Shown here piece after piece: positions 52,435 to 59,986 of a DNA stretch of 64,000 bases (position 1 is its first letter; each line of letters starts with the position of its first letter). Both the position numbers and the translations under genes were made by a program. This stretch comes from Plut-88900 sp965116945 (lineage in GTDB: Bacteria; Chloroflexota; Dehalococcoidia; Plut-88900), in assembly GCA_965116945.1 (NCBI GenBank), contig OZ220734.1:2666001-2730000 (forward strand), written 5' to 3'. The notes beneath the pieces were generated by a model. It did no database searches and was not told the origin of the DNA. It was given only the letters and a program-made list of their open reading frames with translations.

Positions 52435-53553
52435 ATGACCACCGTCCTCCTCTTCTTCATTGTCATCAGTGTCCTTATCGTCATCCATGAATTCGGACAC
52501 TACATTGCCGCTCGCGCCTTCGGAGTCCGTGTAGAGGAGTTCGCCCTCGGCTTCCCACCCCGCATCGCCTCCGTTGTCCGCGGCGAGACCCGATACAGCA
52601 TCAACGCCATCCCCATTGGTGGTTACGTAAAGCTCACCGGCGAGGAAGACCCCACAGACCCCCGCAGCCTTGCAACCCGCAGTATCCGCGTGCGCGTCAC
52701 TATTCTTCTGGCCGGCATATTCATGAACCTGGCCCTAACTCTGGTTTTGTTCGGAGTCTTCTTCACTTTCCCCCCCGAAGTCGTAGGCACCAAGGTCATC
52801 GTCGCCCGCGTCGATCCCGGCTCCCCCGCCCAGGCCGCCGGCATGCTGCCCGGAGATGTCTTCTTACGCAGAGATATCACCTTCGAAGGCTCGACTCTGC
52901 AGCTTCTCGAACAACCCGATGACTCCGACCCCTACGGAGGCCAGGAAATCCAGTCTCTCCGCCAGGTCACCGACTACACCCAGGCCAACCTGGGCCGGGA
53001 GGTCAGCTTCCTGATGGCCCGAGGCAACACCCCCGTCATCGTGAGGCTCATACCCCGCGCCAAACCGCCACCCGACCAGGGCCCTATGGGCATAGGCGTC
53101 GGCATTTCCGGCGGCGAGGTCGTCACCCGGTTCACCCCCAGTTTCAGCGTGATCCCCGAGTCCTTCGTGCAGGTCTACCGGTTCGTCACCACCATCGGCG
53201 AGTCCATCGGCAACATTTTCACCTCATCAGAAGGTCGGGAGGGCCTCGCCGGGCCCATCGGCATTGCTCAAGTTACCGGAGAGGTCGCCAGGACAGGGGT
53301 CCTCCCCTTCATAGGATTCGTCGCCATCCTCAGCTTGAACTTAGCCCTTTTCAACCTCCTCCCAATCCCCGCCCTCGACGGTGGCCGACTCCTCTTCGTC
53401 GTCATTGAGGCCTTTCGCGGCGGCCGACGCATCGCCCCCAAACGTGAAGCCCTGGTCCACCTCGCGGGCTTCATGTTCCTCATCGCCGTCATCGTGATAA
53501 TCAGCTTCAACGACATCGGCCGCCTGATCCGCGGCGAACAATTCCTCCCCTGA
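52435..53553 (+). CDS. rseP: Site-2 protease RseP (M50 membrane metalloprotease)
   Basis: Intramembrane zinc protease that cuts transmembrane regulators and signal-peptide remnants. The 372 residues have the zinc motif HEFGH (H18, E19, H22) in the first helix, GFPPRIASVVRGETRYSINAIPIGGYVKL near 42-70, one PDZ domain near 120-210 (VDPGSPAQAAGMLPGD), and the third ligand motif LLPIPALDGGRL near 305-316 in a later helix. Four transmembrane helices are evident. Last gene of the conserved block; the next gene lies beyond a repeat-filled spacer. Confidence 0.95.
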   Translation: MTTVLLFFIVISVLIVIHEFGHYIAARAFGVRVEEFALGFPPRIASVVRGETRYSINAIPIGGYVKLTGEEDPTDPRSLATRSIRVRVTILLAGIFMNLALTLVLFGVFFTFPPEVVGTKVIVARVDPGSPAQAAGMLPGDVFLRRDITFEGSTLQLLEQPDDSDPYGGQEIQSLRQVTDYTQANLGREVSFLMARGNTPVIVRLIPRAKPPPDQGPMGIGVGISGGEVVTRFTPSFSVIPESFVQVYRFVTTIGESIGNIFTSSEGREGLAGPIGIAQVTGEVARTGVLPFIGFVAILSLNLALFNLLPIPALDGGRLLFVVIEAFRGGRRIAPKREALVHLAGFMFLIAVIVIISFNDIGRLIRGEQFLP

Positions 53554-53608
53554 ACCCCTCCCCCCATTATCATTCCGATGGCCCGAATTGTATCTGGGGC
53601 AGGGTCAT

Positions 53609-53717
53609 GTCCCCTCTCCCTTGACGGGAGAGGGCTAGGGTGAGGGTGATTTCCTCCCCGGCTCAGGGCCGCTCATCATGAGCTCCGTCGAAGCGTGTCC
53701 TAGGGGTAGAGCGGAGG
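53609..53717. repeat. Type-1 and type-2 palindromic repeats in tandem
   Basis: 53609-53651 is a clean type-1 dyad CCCTCTCCCTTGACGGGAGAGGG with its GGTGAGGGTGATTTCC tail. It is followed at 53661-53717 by a type-2 element (GGGCCGCTCATCATGAGCTCCGTCGAAG..AGCGG; 20-base limit exceeded only across gaps). Together they fill most of the 282-base spacer between rseP and the M24 gene. Confidence 0.75.
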
Positions 53718-53835
53718 AGGGATCCAACATCCGCTATCCCGCCACACTCCCCCCAACCCACCCCCGTATCCCTCCACCTCCGCCGGTAGTATAATCACCC
53801 CAACGCCAGCCCTACTAACCAGCGGAGGTGCCCTC

Positions 53836-55086
53836 ATGGTGCGTTTCGGTTCCAATCGTGACCTGCTCGGCCAGGAAACCGTAGACTTCGACGAACGAGT
53901 AGATGTCGCCCGACTCAAGAAGGAACGCCTCGCCCGACTCCAGGCCGAAATGGCCAAGGCCGACCTCGGCGGCATCCTCATCTTCGACCCCGTCAACATC
54001 CGCTACGCCACCGGCCACCGGCAAGCCGGTGTCTTCGGCATGCGGAGCTTCCTGCAGTACGCCATCGTCCCCCAGGAAGGCGATCCCTGGCTCTCCGACT
54101 ACGCCGAGGACGGGTCCTGGAACTTGGAGAAAGGCACCTTAATCGATTTCTTCCCTACCGGCCAACACGCCGAAGACGCCGCGAGGCTCTGGGGGGATCG
54201 CATCACTTCCGTTCTCAAGGACATGGGCATTCTTGGCCAGCGCTTGGGCTTTGATAGGATCGAATTCAACGGCCTTGAGTCACTGCGCAGCCATGAAATC
54301 ACCCTCGCCGACGCCCGCATCCCTTTCGAACGCGCCCGCTCTATCAAGACCGAGGACGAGGTCTCCCTTATCCGTCAGGCCTGCGCCGTCGCCGACATCT
54401 CCATCTGCGCAGTCCGTGACGCCATCGAACCCGGTGTGACCGAGCAGGAACTCTTCGCCGTAATGACCTACACCAATCTAAAGCACGGCGGCGAGCACAT
54501 GGACGCCCGGCTCATGTCCGCCGGCGGCAACACCAACCCTTGGGGACAGGGCGCAACCGACCGCATAGTCCGTCCCGGCGACCTCGTTGGATACGACACC
54601 GACATGGCTGGCCCCATGGGCTACTTCGCCGACTTCTCCCGTACTTACCTGTGCGGAGATGGCCCACCCAACGACGAACAGATGGAGGCCTACAAGCTAG
54701 GCTACAACTTCATCTACAACTCCCTCGAATTCTTCCAGGTCGGGGCCAGCTTCCAGGAGGTCGCCGAGAAGTGCGTCCAGCGCACCCCGTACCCCGAGGA
54801 GTACAAGTACCAGCGTTACCCCATGATCGCCCACGGCGACGGCATGTCCGACGAATGGCCCTGCATCTACTGGCCCGACCAGTCATGGAGCGGCTTCGGC
54901 AACGATGACGCAGTCCTTCAGGAGAATATGGTCCTCTCCCTTGAAGGTCTTGCCAGCAAACGCGGGGCCCGGGAAAGCGTCAAGCTGGAAGAAGAAATCC
55001 TCATAACCAAGAACGGCCCCGAGGTCCTCTCAAACGCCCCGTTCGACGACCGCTTCGTCACCCACATCCCCGTCCCCAAGCCGTAG
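53836..55086 (+). CDS. M24-family (pita-bread fold) metalloenzyme, DddP-like metal-ligand pattern
   Basis: A 416-residue protein with an N-terminal creatinase-like domain and a C-terminal M24 domain. The C-terminal ligands can be placed as D254, D256 and D266 in DTDMAGPMGYFADF, H333 in PMIAHGDGMSD, E370 and E385. The spacing D, +2, +12 is that of the DMSP lyase DddP; ordinary M24 peptidases have a D-x10-D pair instead. DddP cleaves dimethylsulfoniopropionate to DMS and acrylate using iron. Related marine proteins of unknown activity share this pattern, so DddP is a hypothesis. RBS GGAGG 7 bases before ATG; TATAAT at 53790-53795. Confidence 0.75.
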   Translation: MVRFGSNRDLLGQETVDFDERVDVARLKKERLARLQAEMAKADLGGILIFDPVNIRYATGHRQAGVFGMRSFLQYAIVPQEGDPWLSDYAEDGSWNLEKGTLIDFFPTGQHAEDAARLWGDRITSVLKDMGILGQRLGFDRIEFNGLESLRSHEITLADARIPFERARSIKTEDEVSLIRQACAVADISICAVRDAIEPGVTEQELFAVMTYTNLKHGGEHMDARLMSAGGNTNPWGQGATDRIVRPGDLVGYDTDMAGPMGYFADFSRTYLCGDGPPNDEQMEAYKLGYNFIYNSLEFFQVGASFQEVAEKCVQRTPYPEEYKYQRYPMIAHGDGMSDEWPCIYWPDQSWSGFGNDDAVLQENMVLSLEGLASKRGARESVKLEEEILITKNGPEVLSNAPFDDRFVTHIPVPKP

Positions 55087-55156
55087 CTGTTTACTCATCC
55101 AACACGCTTGACTGAAGAACTAGGCAATCGTGCCGGGGCGGGGTGTCCGGTGTCCG

Positions 55157-55242
55157 GTCCCCTCTCCCTTGACGGGTCGAAGATGTCGCAGATGCGCCTT
55201 TGGCGTGCGCCTCAGGCGTGAGAGGGCTAGGGTGACGGTGAT
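55157..55242. repeat. Type-1 repeat interrupted by a 44-base insert
   Basis: The left arm CCCTCTCCCTTGACGGG ends at 55176. After 44 unrelated bases (55177-55220) the right arm AGAGGGCTAGGGTGACGGTG continues at 55221. The flanking match to 53609-53651 is base for base apart from one change. The insert contains its own small dyad, GCGCCTTTGGCGTGCGCC. Located between the M24 gene and the first SDR gene, a 245-base spacer with nothing else seen. Confidence 0.75.
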
Positions 55243-55331
55243 TTCAGAATAGCGAAGATGTCACTTACAGCGATGCAGAGTTAGCTGCATATCGGCAATC
55301 AGCAAACCCCGTTACCCTTCCCCTAAACAGC

Positions 55332-56081
55332 ATGAGACTCGAAGGCAAAGCAGCCCTGATATCCGGTGGAGCCCGAGGCATCGGCGCCGCCATCGCGAAC
55401 CGCTTCCTCAACGAGGGCGCCTCCGTGGTAATCGGCGATGTCCTCCTGGATGAAGGTCGATCCCTCGCCTCCGAACTTCAACAGACCGGTGCCAACATTA
55501 CCTTCACCCCTCTTGACGTCACCTCGGAATCTTCCTGGGCCGACGCCGTGGCCCTCACCATCGACCGCTACGGCAAGCTCGATATCCTCGTCAATAACGC
55601 CGGCGTCACAAAGCGCGAACGCATCGAAAACGAGACCCTGGAAAGCTGGGATCGCATCTTCGAGATAAACGCCAAGGGCGTCTTCCTCGGCACAAAGGCC
55701 GTCCTCTCCGCAATGAAGCGCCATGGCAAGGGCGCAATAGTCAACATGTCTTCTTCCTACGGCAATATCGGTAGCCCCAACTCCGCCATCTACGGTGCTT
55801 CCAAGGCCGCCGTCCGGCTCTTCACCAAGTCCACCGCCATTCAGAACGCAAACCTCGGGATTCGGGCCAACTCTGTACACCCGGGGCCCATCAATGCTCC
55901 CCTGATACAGGAATTTCTGCCATTCCCGGAAAAGATAAGACTCCTCGAATCCATGGTCCCTATGGGCAGGCTCGGCCAACCCGACGAAGTAGCCAGCGCC
56001 GTTCTCTTCCTCGCCTCCGACGAGTCTTCTTTCATGACCGGCTCCGAACTCATCATCGACGGCGGCATCAACGCCCGGTAG
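55332..56081 (+). CDS. SDR-family oxidoreductase, first of a tandem pair
   Basis: A 249-residue classical short-chain dehydrogenase: ISGGARGIGAAIANRF near 11-26 (TGxxxGxG variant GGxxxGIG), LDVTSESSWADAV near 61-73, LVNNAGVTK near 86-94, the catalytic serine in VNMSSSYGN and YGASKAA (YxxxK). Ending DGGINAR fits FabG/steroid-dehydrogenase-like members, NAD preferred by the absence of a basic residue after the second strand. It is nearly colinear with the next gene, with the same length and many identical blocks. Substrate unknown. Confidence 0.9.
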   Translation: MRLEGKAALISGGARGIGAAIANRFLNEGASVVIGDVLLDEGRSLASELQQTGANITFTPLDVTSESSWADAVALTIDRYGKLDILVNNAGVTKRERIENETLESWDRIFEINAKGVFLGTKAVLSAMKRHGKGAIVNMSSSYGNIGSPNSAIYGASKAAVRLFTKSTAIQNANLGIRANSVHPGPINAPLIQEFLPFPEKIRLLESMVPMGRLGQPDEVASAVLFLASDESSFMTGSELIIDGGINAR

Positions 56082-56177
56082 GCCCCAGTCATTTCCCGCA
56101 GTTGTCTAGTGCGCGTCTCTGGCAATACAGTAAGGTTTCAGTGACGGCAAAAGGTTCTCACCCAAGGAGCAACCATC

Positions 56178-56927
56178 ATGAGGCTTGAAGGAAAAATAGC
56201 TCTCATTTCCGGCGGGGCCCGAGGCATCGGCGCCGCGGTCGCCCGACGCTTCGCCGCTGAAGGGGCATCAGTAATAGTAGGTGACGTCCTCCTGGAAGAA
56301 GGTAAGCTCCTCGCCGACGAGATCCAGCAGTCCGGCGGTGACATATCCTTCACACCCCTCGATGTCACCTCCGAGTCCGCCTGGGCCGACGCCGTCGCCC
56401 TCGCCATCGACCGCTACGGCAAGCTTGACATCCTCGTAAACAACGCAGGCGTAATCAGACGTGACCGCATAGAGGACGAGACCGCAGACATCTGGGACCG
56501 CACCATGGCCGTCAACGCCAAGGGCGTTTTCCTCGGCACCAAGGCCGTCCTCTCCGAGATGAAGCGTCATGGCAACGGCTCCATAGTCAACCTCTCCTCC
56601 ACCGCCGGCCTCGTCGCCGGGCCCAACACCGCGTCATACGGAGCATCCAAGGCCGCAGTTCGCATCTTTACCAAGTCCACGGCCATCCAGAACGCAAAGC
56701 TTGGCGTCCGGGCCAACTCCGTCCACCCGGGCCCCATCAACGCCCCCATGATGCACGAAGTGATGGAAATACCCGACAAGCTTGCCGACAATCTCGCCCG
56801 AGTCCCCATGGGCCGCTTCGGAGAACCCGAGGAGGTCGCCAACGTCATCCTCTTCCTCGCCTCCGACGAGTCCTCCTACGTCACCGGCTCCGAACTCGTC
56901 GTAGACGGCGGTATTACCGCCCAGTAG
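56178..56927 (+). CDS. SDR-family oxidoreductase, second of a tandem pair
   Basis: A 249-residue paralogue of the preceding gene, sharing blocks such as DRYGKLDILVNNAGV, NAKGVFLGTKAVLS, FTKSTAIQNA and SVHPGPINAP. Motifs: SGGARGIGAAVARRF, NNAGVIR, the serine in VNLSSTAGL and YGASKAA. The loops around the substrate pocket differ (MMHEVMEIPDKLADN versus LIQEFLPFPEKIRLL), so the two probably act on different substrates after duplication. RBS AAGGAGCAACCATC precedes the ATG. ispG starts 22 bases after its stop. Confidence 0.9.
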   Translation: MRLEGKIALISGGARGIGAAVARRFAAEGASVIVGDVLLEEGKLLADEIQQSGGDISFTPLDVTSESAWADAVALAIDRYGKLDILVNNAGVIRRDRIEDETADIWDRTMAVNAKGVFLGTKAVLSEMKRHGNGSIVNLSSTAGLVAGPNTASYGASKAAVRIFTKSTAIQNAKLGVRANSVHPGPINAPMMHEVMEIPDKLADNLARVPMGRFGEPEEVANVILFLASDESSYVTGSELVVDGGITAQ

Positions 56928-56949
56928 CCCCGACTGCTAAAATATCTAC

Positions 56950-58173
56950 ATGTCCAATCGACGCCCCACCAAACAAGTTTCCGTAGGCGGAGTTCCCATC
57001 GGCGGCGGTAACCAAATCGTCGTCCAGTCCATGACCGACACGGACACCGCCGACATTGACGCCACAGTCTCCCAGGTCAAACTCCTCGCCGACGCCGGCT
57101 CCGAGCTCGTACGCGTTACCGTCAACAACGATGCAGCTGCCGATGCCGTCCCCCGCATCCGTGAACGCCTCGACGATATAGGCTGCAAGGTTCCCCTCAT
57201 CGGCGACTTCCACTTCATAGGCCACCGACTCCTCCACACCCACCCCGACTGCGCCCAAACCCTCGCCAAGTTCAGGATCAACCCTGGCAACGTCGGACGA
57301 GGCCCCCGCCACGACCAGAACTTCACAACCTTCATTGAAGTCGCCCGTGACCTCGACAAACCTGTCCGCATAGGCGTAAACGCTGGCAGTCTGGACCCAG
57401 ACATCCTCGCCCGCAAGATGGATGAAAACTCCCGCAACCCTGACCCCCTCACCGGCGATGAAGTCGAACGCGAAGCGCTAGTAGAAAGCGCCATATCCAG
57501 CGCCTCCGCCGCCGTAGACCTTGGACTCCCCGAAGACAAGATCATAATCTCTTGCAAGGTCTCCCGCCTTAATCAGATGGTCGAGGCCTACCGGGAAATC
57601 TCCCGACAATGCGACTTCCCCCTGCACCTCGGACTCACCGAGGCCGGAATGGGCACAAAAGGCATCGTCGCCACCACCTCCGCCCTCTCCATCCTCCTAT
57701 ACGAAGGTATCGGAGACACTATCCGCTCCAGCCTAACCCCCGAGCCCCGCGGAGATCGCGCCCGGGAGGTTCGCCTCTGTCAGGAGGTCCTTCAATCCCT
57801 CGGCCTTCGCTCCTTCCGACCTGCCGTAACCGCCTGCCCCGGCTGCGGCCGCACCACCTCCACCCTCTTCCGTGAGCTTGCTCGCGACATCCAGCAGCAC
57901 CTAGACAACAAGATGCCCGAATGGAAGTCCCGCTATGCCGGCGCCGAGACCCTCAAGGTCGCCGTCATGGGATGCGTGGTTAACGGCCCCGGTGAGTCCC
58001 GCGTCGCCGATATCGGCATCTCTCTCCCGGGTACCGGCGAGTCGCCCCGTGCCCCCGTCTTCGTCGACGGCAAGCGCCTCAAGTTCCTCGAAGGCCCCAC
58101 CATCGCCAACGACTTCGTCCAACTCGTCGAAGACTACGTAGAAACCCGCTGGGGCCCTAACTCCCTCAACTAA
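56950..58173 (+). CDS. ispG: 4-hydroxy-3-methylbut-2-enyl diphosphate synthase (flavodoxin)
   Basis: Penultimate MEP-pathway enzyme, a 4Fe-4S protein converting MEcPP to HMBPP. The 407 residues have RRPTKQVSVGGVPIGGG near the N-terminus, QSMTDTDTADIDATVSQV near 27-44, PLIGDFHFIG near 79-88, RINPGNVG near 108-115, and the cluster cysteines in ACPGCGRTT near 296-304 and GCVVNGPGES near 339-348. Full-length single-domain bacterial type. A probable -10 (TAAAAT at 56935-56940) just upstream suggests an almost leaderless message. With dxr and uppS it ties this region to isoprenoid synthesis. Confidence 0.95.
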   Translation: MSNRRPTKQVSVGGVPIGGGNQIVVQSMTDTDTADIDATVSQVKLLADAGSELVRVTVNNDAAADAVPRIRERLDDIGCKVPLIGDFHFIGHRLLHTHPDCAQTLAKFRINPGNVGRGPRHDQNFTTFIEVARDLDKPVRIGVNAGSLDPDILARKMDENSRNPDPLTGDEVEREALVESAISSASAAVDLGLPEDKIIISCKVSRLNQMVEAYREISRQCDFPLHLGLTEAGMGTKGIVATTSALSILLYEGIGDTIRSSLTPEPRGDRAREVRLCQEVLQSLGLRSFRPAVTACPGCGRTTSTLFRELARDIQQHLDNKMPEWKSRYAGAETLKVAVMGCVVNGPGESRVADIGISLPGTGESPRAPVFVDGKRLKFLEGPTIANDFVQLVEDYVETRWGPNSLN

Positions 58174-58204
58174 CCTCCCATCCATCTTCACTCCCAGCCG
58201 CTGG

Positions 58205-58412
58205 GTGGGGCCGCTCACCCTGAGCACAGTCGAAGGGTCGAGCGGGGGGCGGTCCAGGATTGCACCCTCATCGCAGCCGTTTGCCTATCTACGCGTCTGC
58301 CATGTCATCCCGACCCCCTCCCTCTCCGTCATTCCAGCCCCCGAGCCGGAATCCATCCCCGGGGCGGGGCCGCTTATCCTGAGCCACTCGAAGTATGAGC
58401 GGTGGGAGGCCA
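58205..58412. repeat. Cluster of type-2 and type-3 palindromic repeats
   Basis: The 264-base convergent spacer after ispG holds a type-2 element at 58205-58250 (GGGGCCGCTCACCCTGAGC..AGTCGAAGG..GAGCGG), a type-3 element at 58328-58362 (GTCATTCCAGCC..CCGGAATCCAT) and a second type-2 element at 58362-58412. The type-3 and second type-2 elements touch. Confidence 0.75.
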
Positions 58413-58437
58413 CATCGGCCCAAACGTTCAGCTTAGC

Positions 58438-59106
58438 CTAACCCCCTTCCATCCTCCCCTTCACCACATCCGGAAAGTCAGTCACCAACCCGTCCACCCC
58501 CAACCCCATTAGAAAATCCACCCCCGACTCATCCTCCACCCCCCACCCGAACACCATCCTCCCCGACGTGTGCACTTCCGCAATCAACCGCGCCGTGATA
58601 TGAGGCGCCCTCACCCCCAACACCTCGCACCCGAGATCACCCAACACCTCCACCGACCCCTCAGGCGGCGCATCCACAATCAACCCCATCCGCAAGTTTG
58701 ACCCCGCACCCCTCACCTTCTTCAAGAGCTCTGGATCAAAAGAACAGACCCCCACTCTCCCCTCCTCCCCCGACCCACTCACAATGTCCAGGAACCGCCC
58801 TATCGACCTCACATCCTTCAACTCCAGCACCACCCCCACCTCCCCCCTGCAAATATCCAATGCCTCCTCTAGCGTCGCCACCCGACACCCCAGGCCCACA
58901 TCGAGTCCCATCAACTCCGGCATTGTCAGCTCGCGAATGGCTCGACCCTCAATAGTCGGATCGTGCGCCAGCACGAAGTGCCCATCACCCGTCTCCTGCA
59001 CGTCCACCTCAACAGCATCCACCCCAAGGTCTATCGCCGCCTCAATCGCCTCCCGCGAGTTCCCCGGCTTTCCCCTCGTAAATCCTCTATGTGCAATGTT
59101 CAGCAC
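58438..59106 (-). CDS. Glycerophosphodiester phosphodiesterase
   Basis: Hydrolyses glycerophosphodiesters to glycerol 3-phosphate and alcohol. The 222-residue TIM barrel has AHRGFTRGKPGNSREAIEAA near 5-24 (catalytic His of HRG), VEVDVQETGDGHFVLAHDPTIEG near 33-55 with the ExD metal pair and catalytic HD, and VVLELKD near 91-97. It is a minimal cytosolic form without signal peptide. Start is GTG (complement of 59104-59106) with AGAGGG upstream. Coding strand is very G-rich, as expected for a minus-strand gene here. The Dph6-like gene is 18 bases upstream. Confidence 0.9.
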   Translation of the reverse strand: MLNIAHRGFTRGKPGNSREAIEAAIDLGVDAVEVDVQETGDGHFVLAHDPTIEGRAIRELTMPELMGLDVGLGCRVATLEEALDICRGEVGVVLELKDVRSIGRFLDIVSGSGEEGRVGVCSFDPELLKKVRGAGSNLRMGLIVDAPPEGSVEVLGDLGCEVLGVRAPHITARLIAEVHTSGRMVFGWGVEDESGVDFLMGLGVDGLVTDFPDVVKGRMEGG

Positions 59107-59124
59107 GCCCTCTACCTGCCGGAA

Positions 59125-59868
59125 TCATGACCTCTCAACGTCCGCATAAGCGTAGACGGGATTCGCCATGCCACCGCCGCTCCCATCAGCCTTTAGCGCT
59201 ATCTCCCGCTGGACCACCTTGCCCGGCTTCGCCTCAATTGGTAAGGAGAACATTGGGCCCTCCACCACGCACGTATGAAATTCCCCGTTTTCCCCCAAAG
59301 GGTCTACTCCCGACGGCAAGTCCTCCAGGAATTCCTTGTCGAACCACCGACCGGCGAACTCCGCAGACAGCGCCGAGGTGTTCACCGCAGTAACAATCCC
59401 CTTCAACCCCGACCCCGTCATTTTCAGCGCCAGTTCCCTCGTATCCTCTCCCCAGATCGGAAATATCGGCTTGAAACCCGTGTCCCTCAACTTCTCCTCC
59501 CGGTACCCGCGGATATCCTCCAGAAACAGGTCCCCGAACGCCAGCTGGCGCGCTGTATCCCTTTCCGGTAGCTTCCTGATCCGTTCGAGAAAAGCTCTCA
59601 TGGCCTCCTCATACGCCTCGTTAGGGCAGGGATAAGGAATCGGAATCTCGTACAGTGGAAGCCCCAGCCGCTCCGCCTGCACCCGCAATATCCACCCCGG
59701 CGTCGAGTGCAGAGACACCCGATCGAAGGTCGAGGTTACCGTTGTGAAAATCCCTCTGACCTCGTACTTCTCCGGCTGCTGCCGCAACCTGTGCAGCGCC
59801 CACGCAGAGTCCTTCCCCGACGACCACGATACAAACACCGGCAACGGTTCATTCATCATTGACTGCAC
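59125..59868 (-). CDS. Dph6-like PP-loop ATP pyrophosphatase
   Basis: A 247-residue adenine-nucleotide alpha-hydrolase superfamily protein. The PP-loop is SWSSGKDSAWALHRL near 14-28; later GFKPIFPIWGEDTRELA near 130-146 and GENGEFHTCVVEGPMF near 192-207 are the conserved blocks of the Dph6 (diphthine-ammonia ligase) family. Bacteria lack diphthamide, so the substrate must differ; amidation of another acid with ammonia is the expected chemistry. It starts at GTG (59868) or the ATG at 59856. Probable operon with the GDPD gene and divergent from proS. Confidence 0.88.
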   Translation of the reverse strand: MQSMMNEPLPVFVSWSSGKDSAWALHRLRQQPEKYEVRGIFTTVTSTFDRVSLHSTPGWILRVQAERLGLPLYEIPIPYPCPNEAYEEAMRAFLERIRKLPERDTARQLAFGDLFLEDIRGYREEKLRDTGFKPIFPIWGEDTRELALKMTGSGLKGIVTAVNTSALSAEFAGRWFDKEFLEDLPSGVDPLGENGEFHTCVVEGPMFSLPIEAKPGKVVQREIALKADGSGGGMANPVYAYADVERS

Positions 59869-59986
59869 CCGGGGATATTTCTCGCCTCGAATCCTAAGTC
59901 CCGCGATTGTACTTTATGTAGCAGTTCCTATTTCGCTAGGCCCGAGGTGCTACAATTCCCACCTACGTTGAGTACAGGAGCCATCC

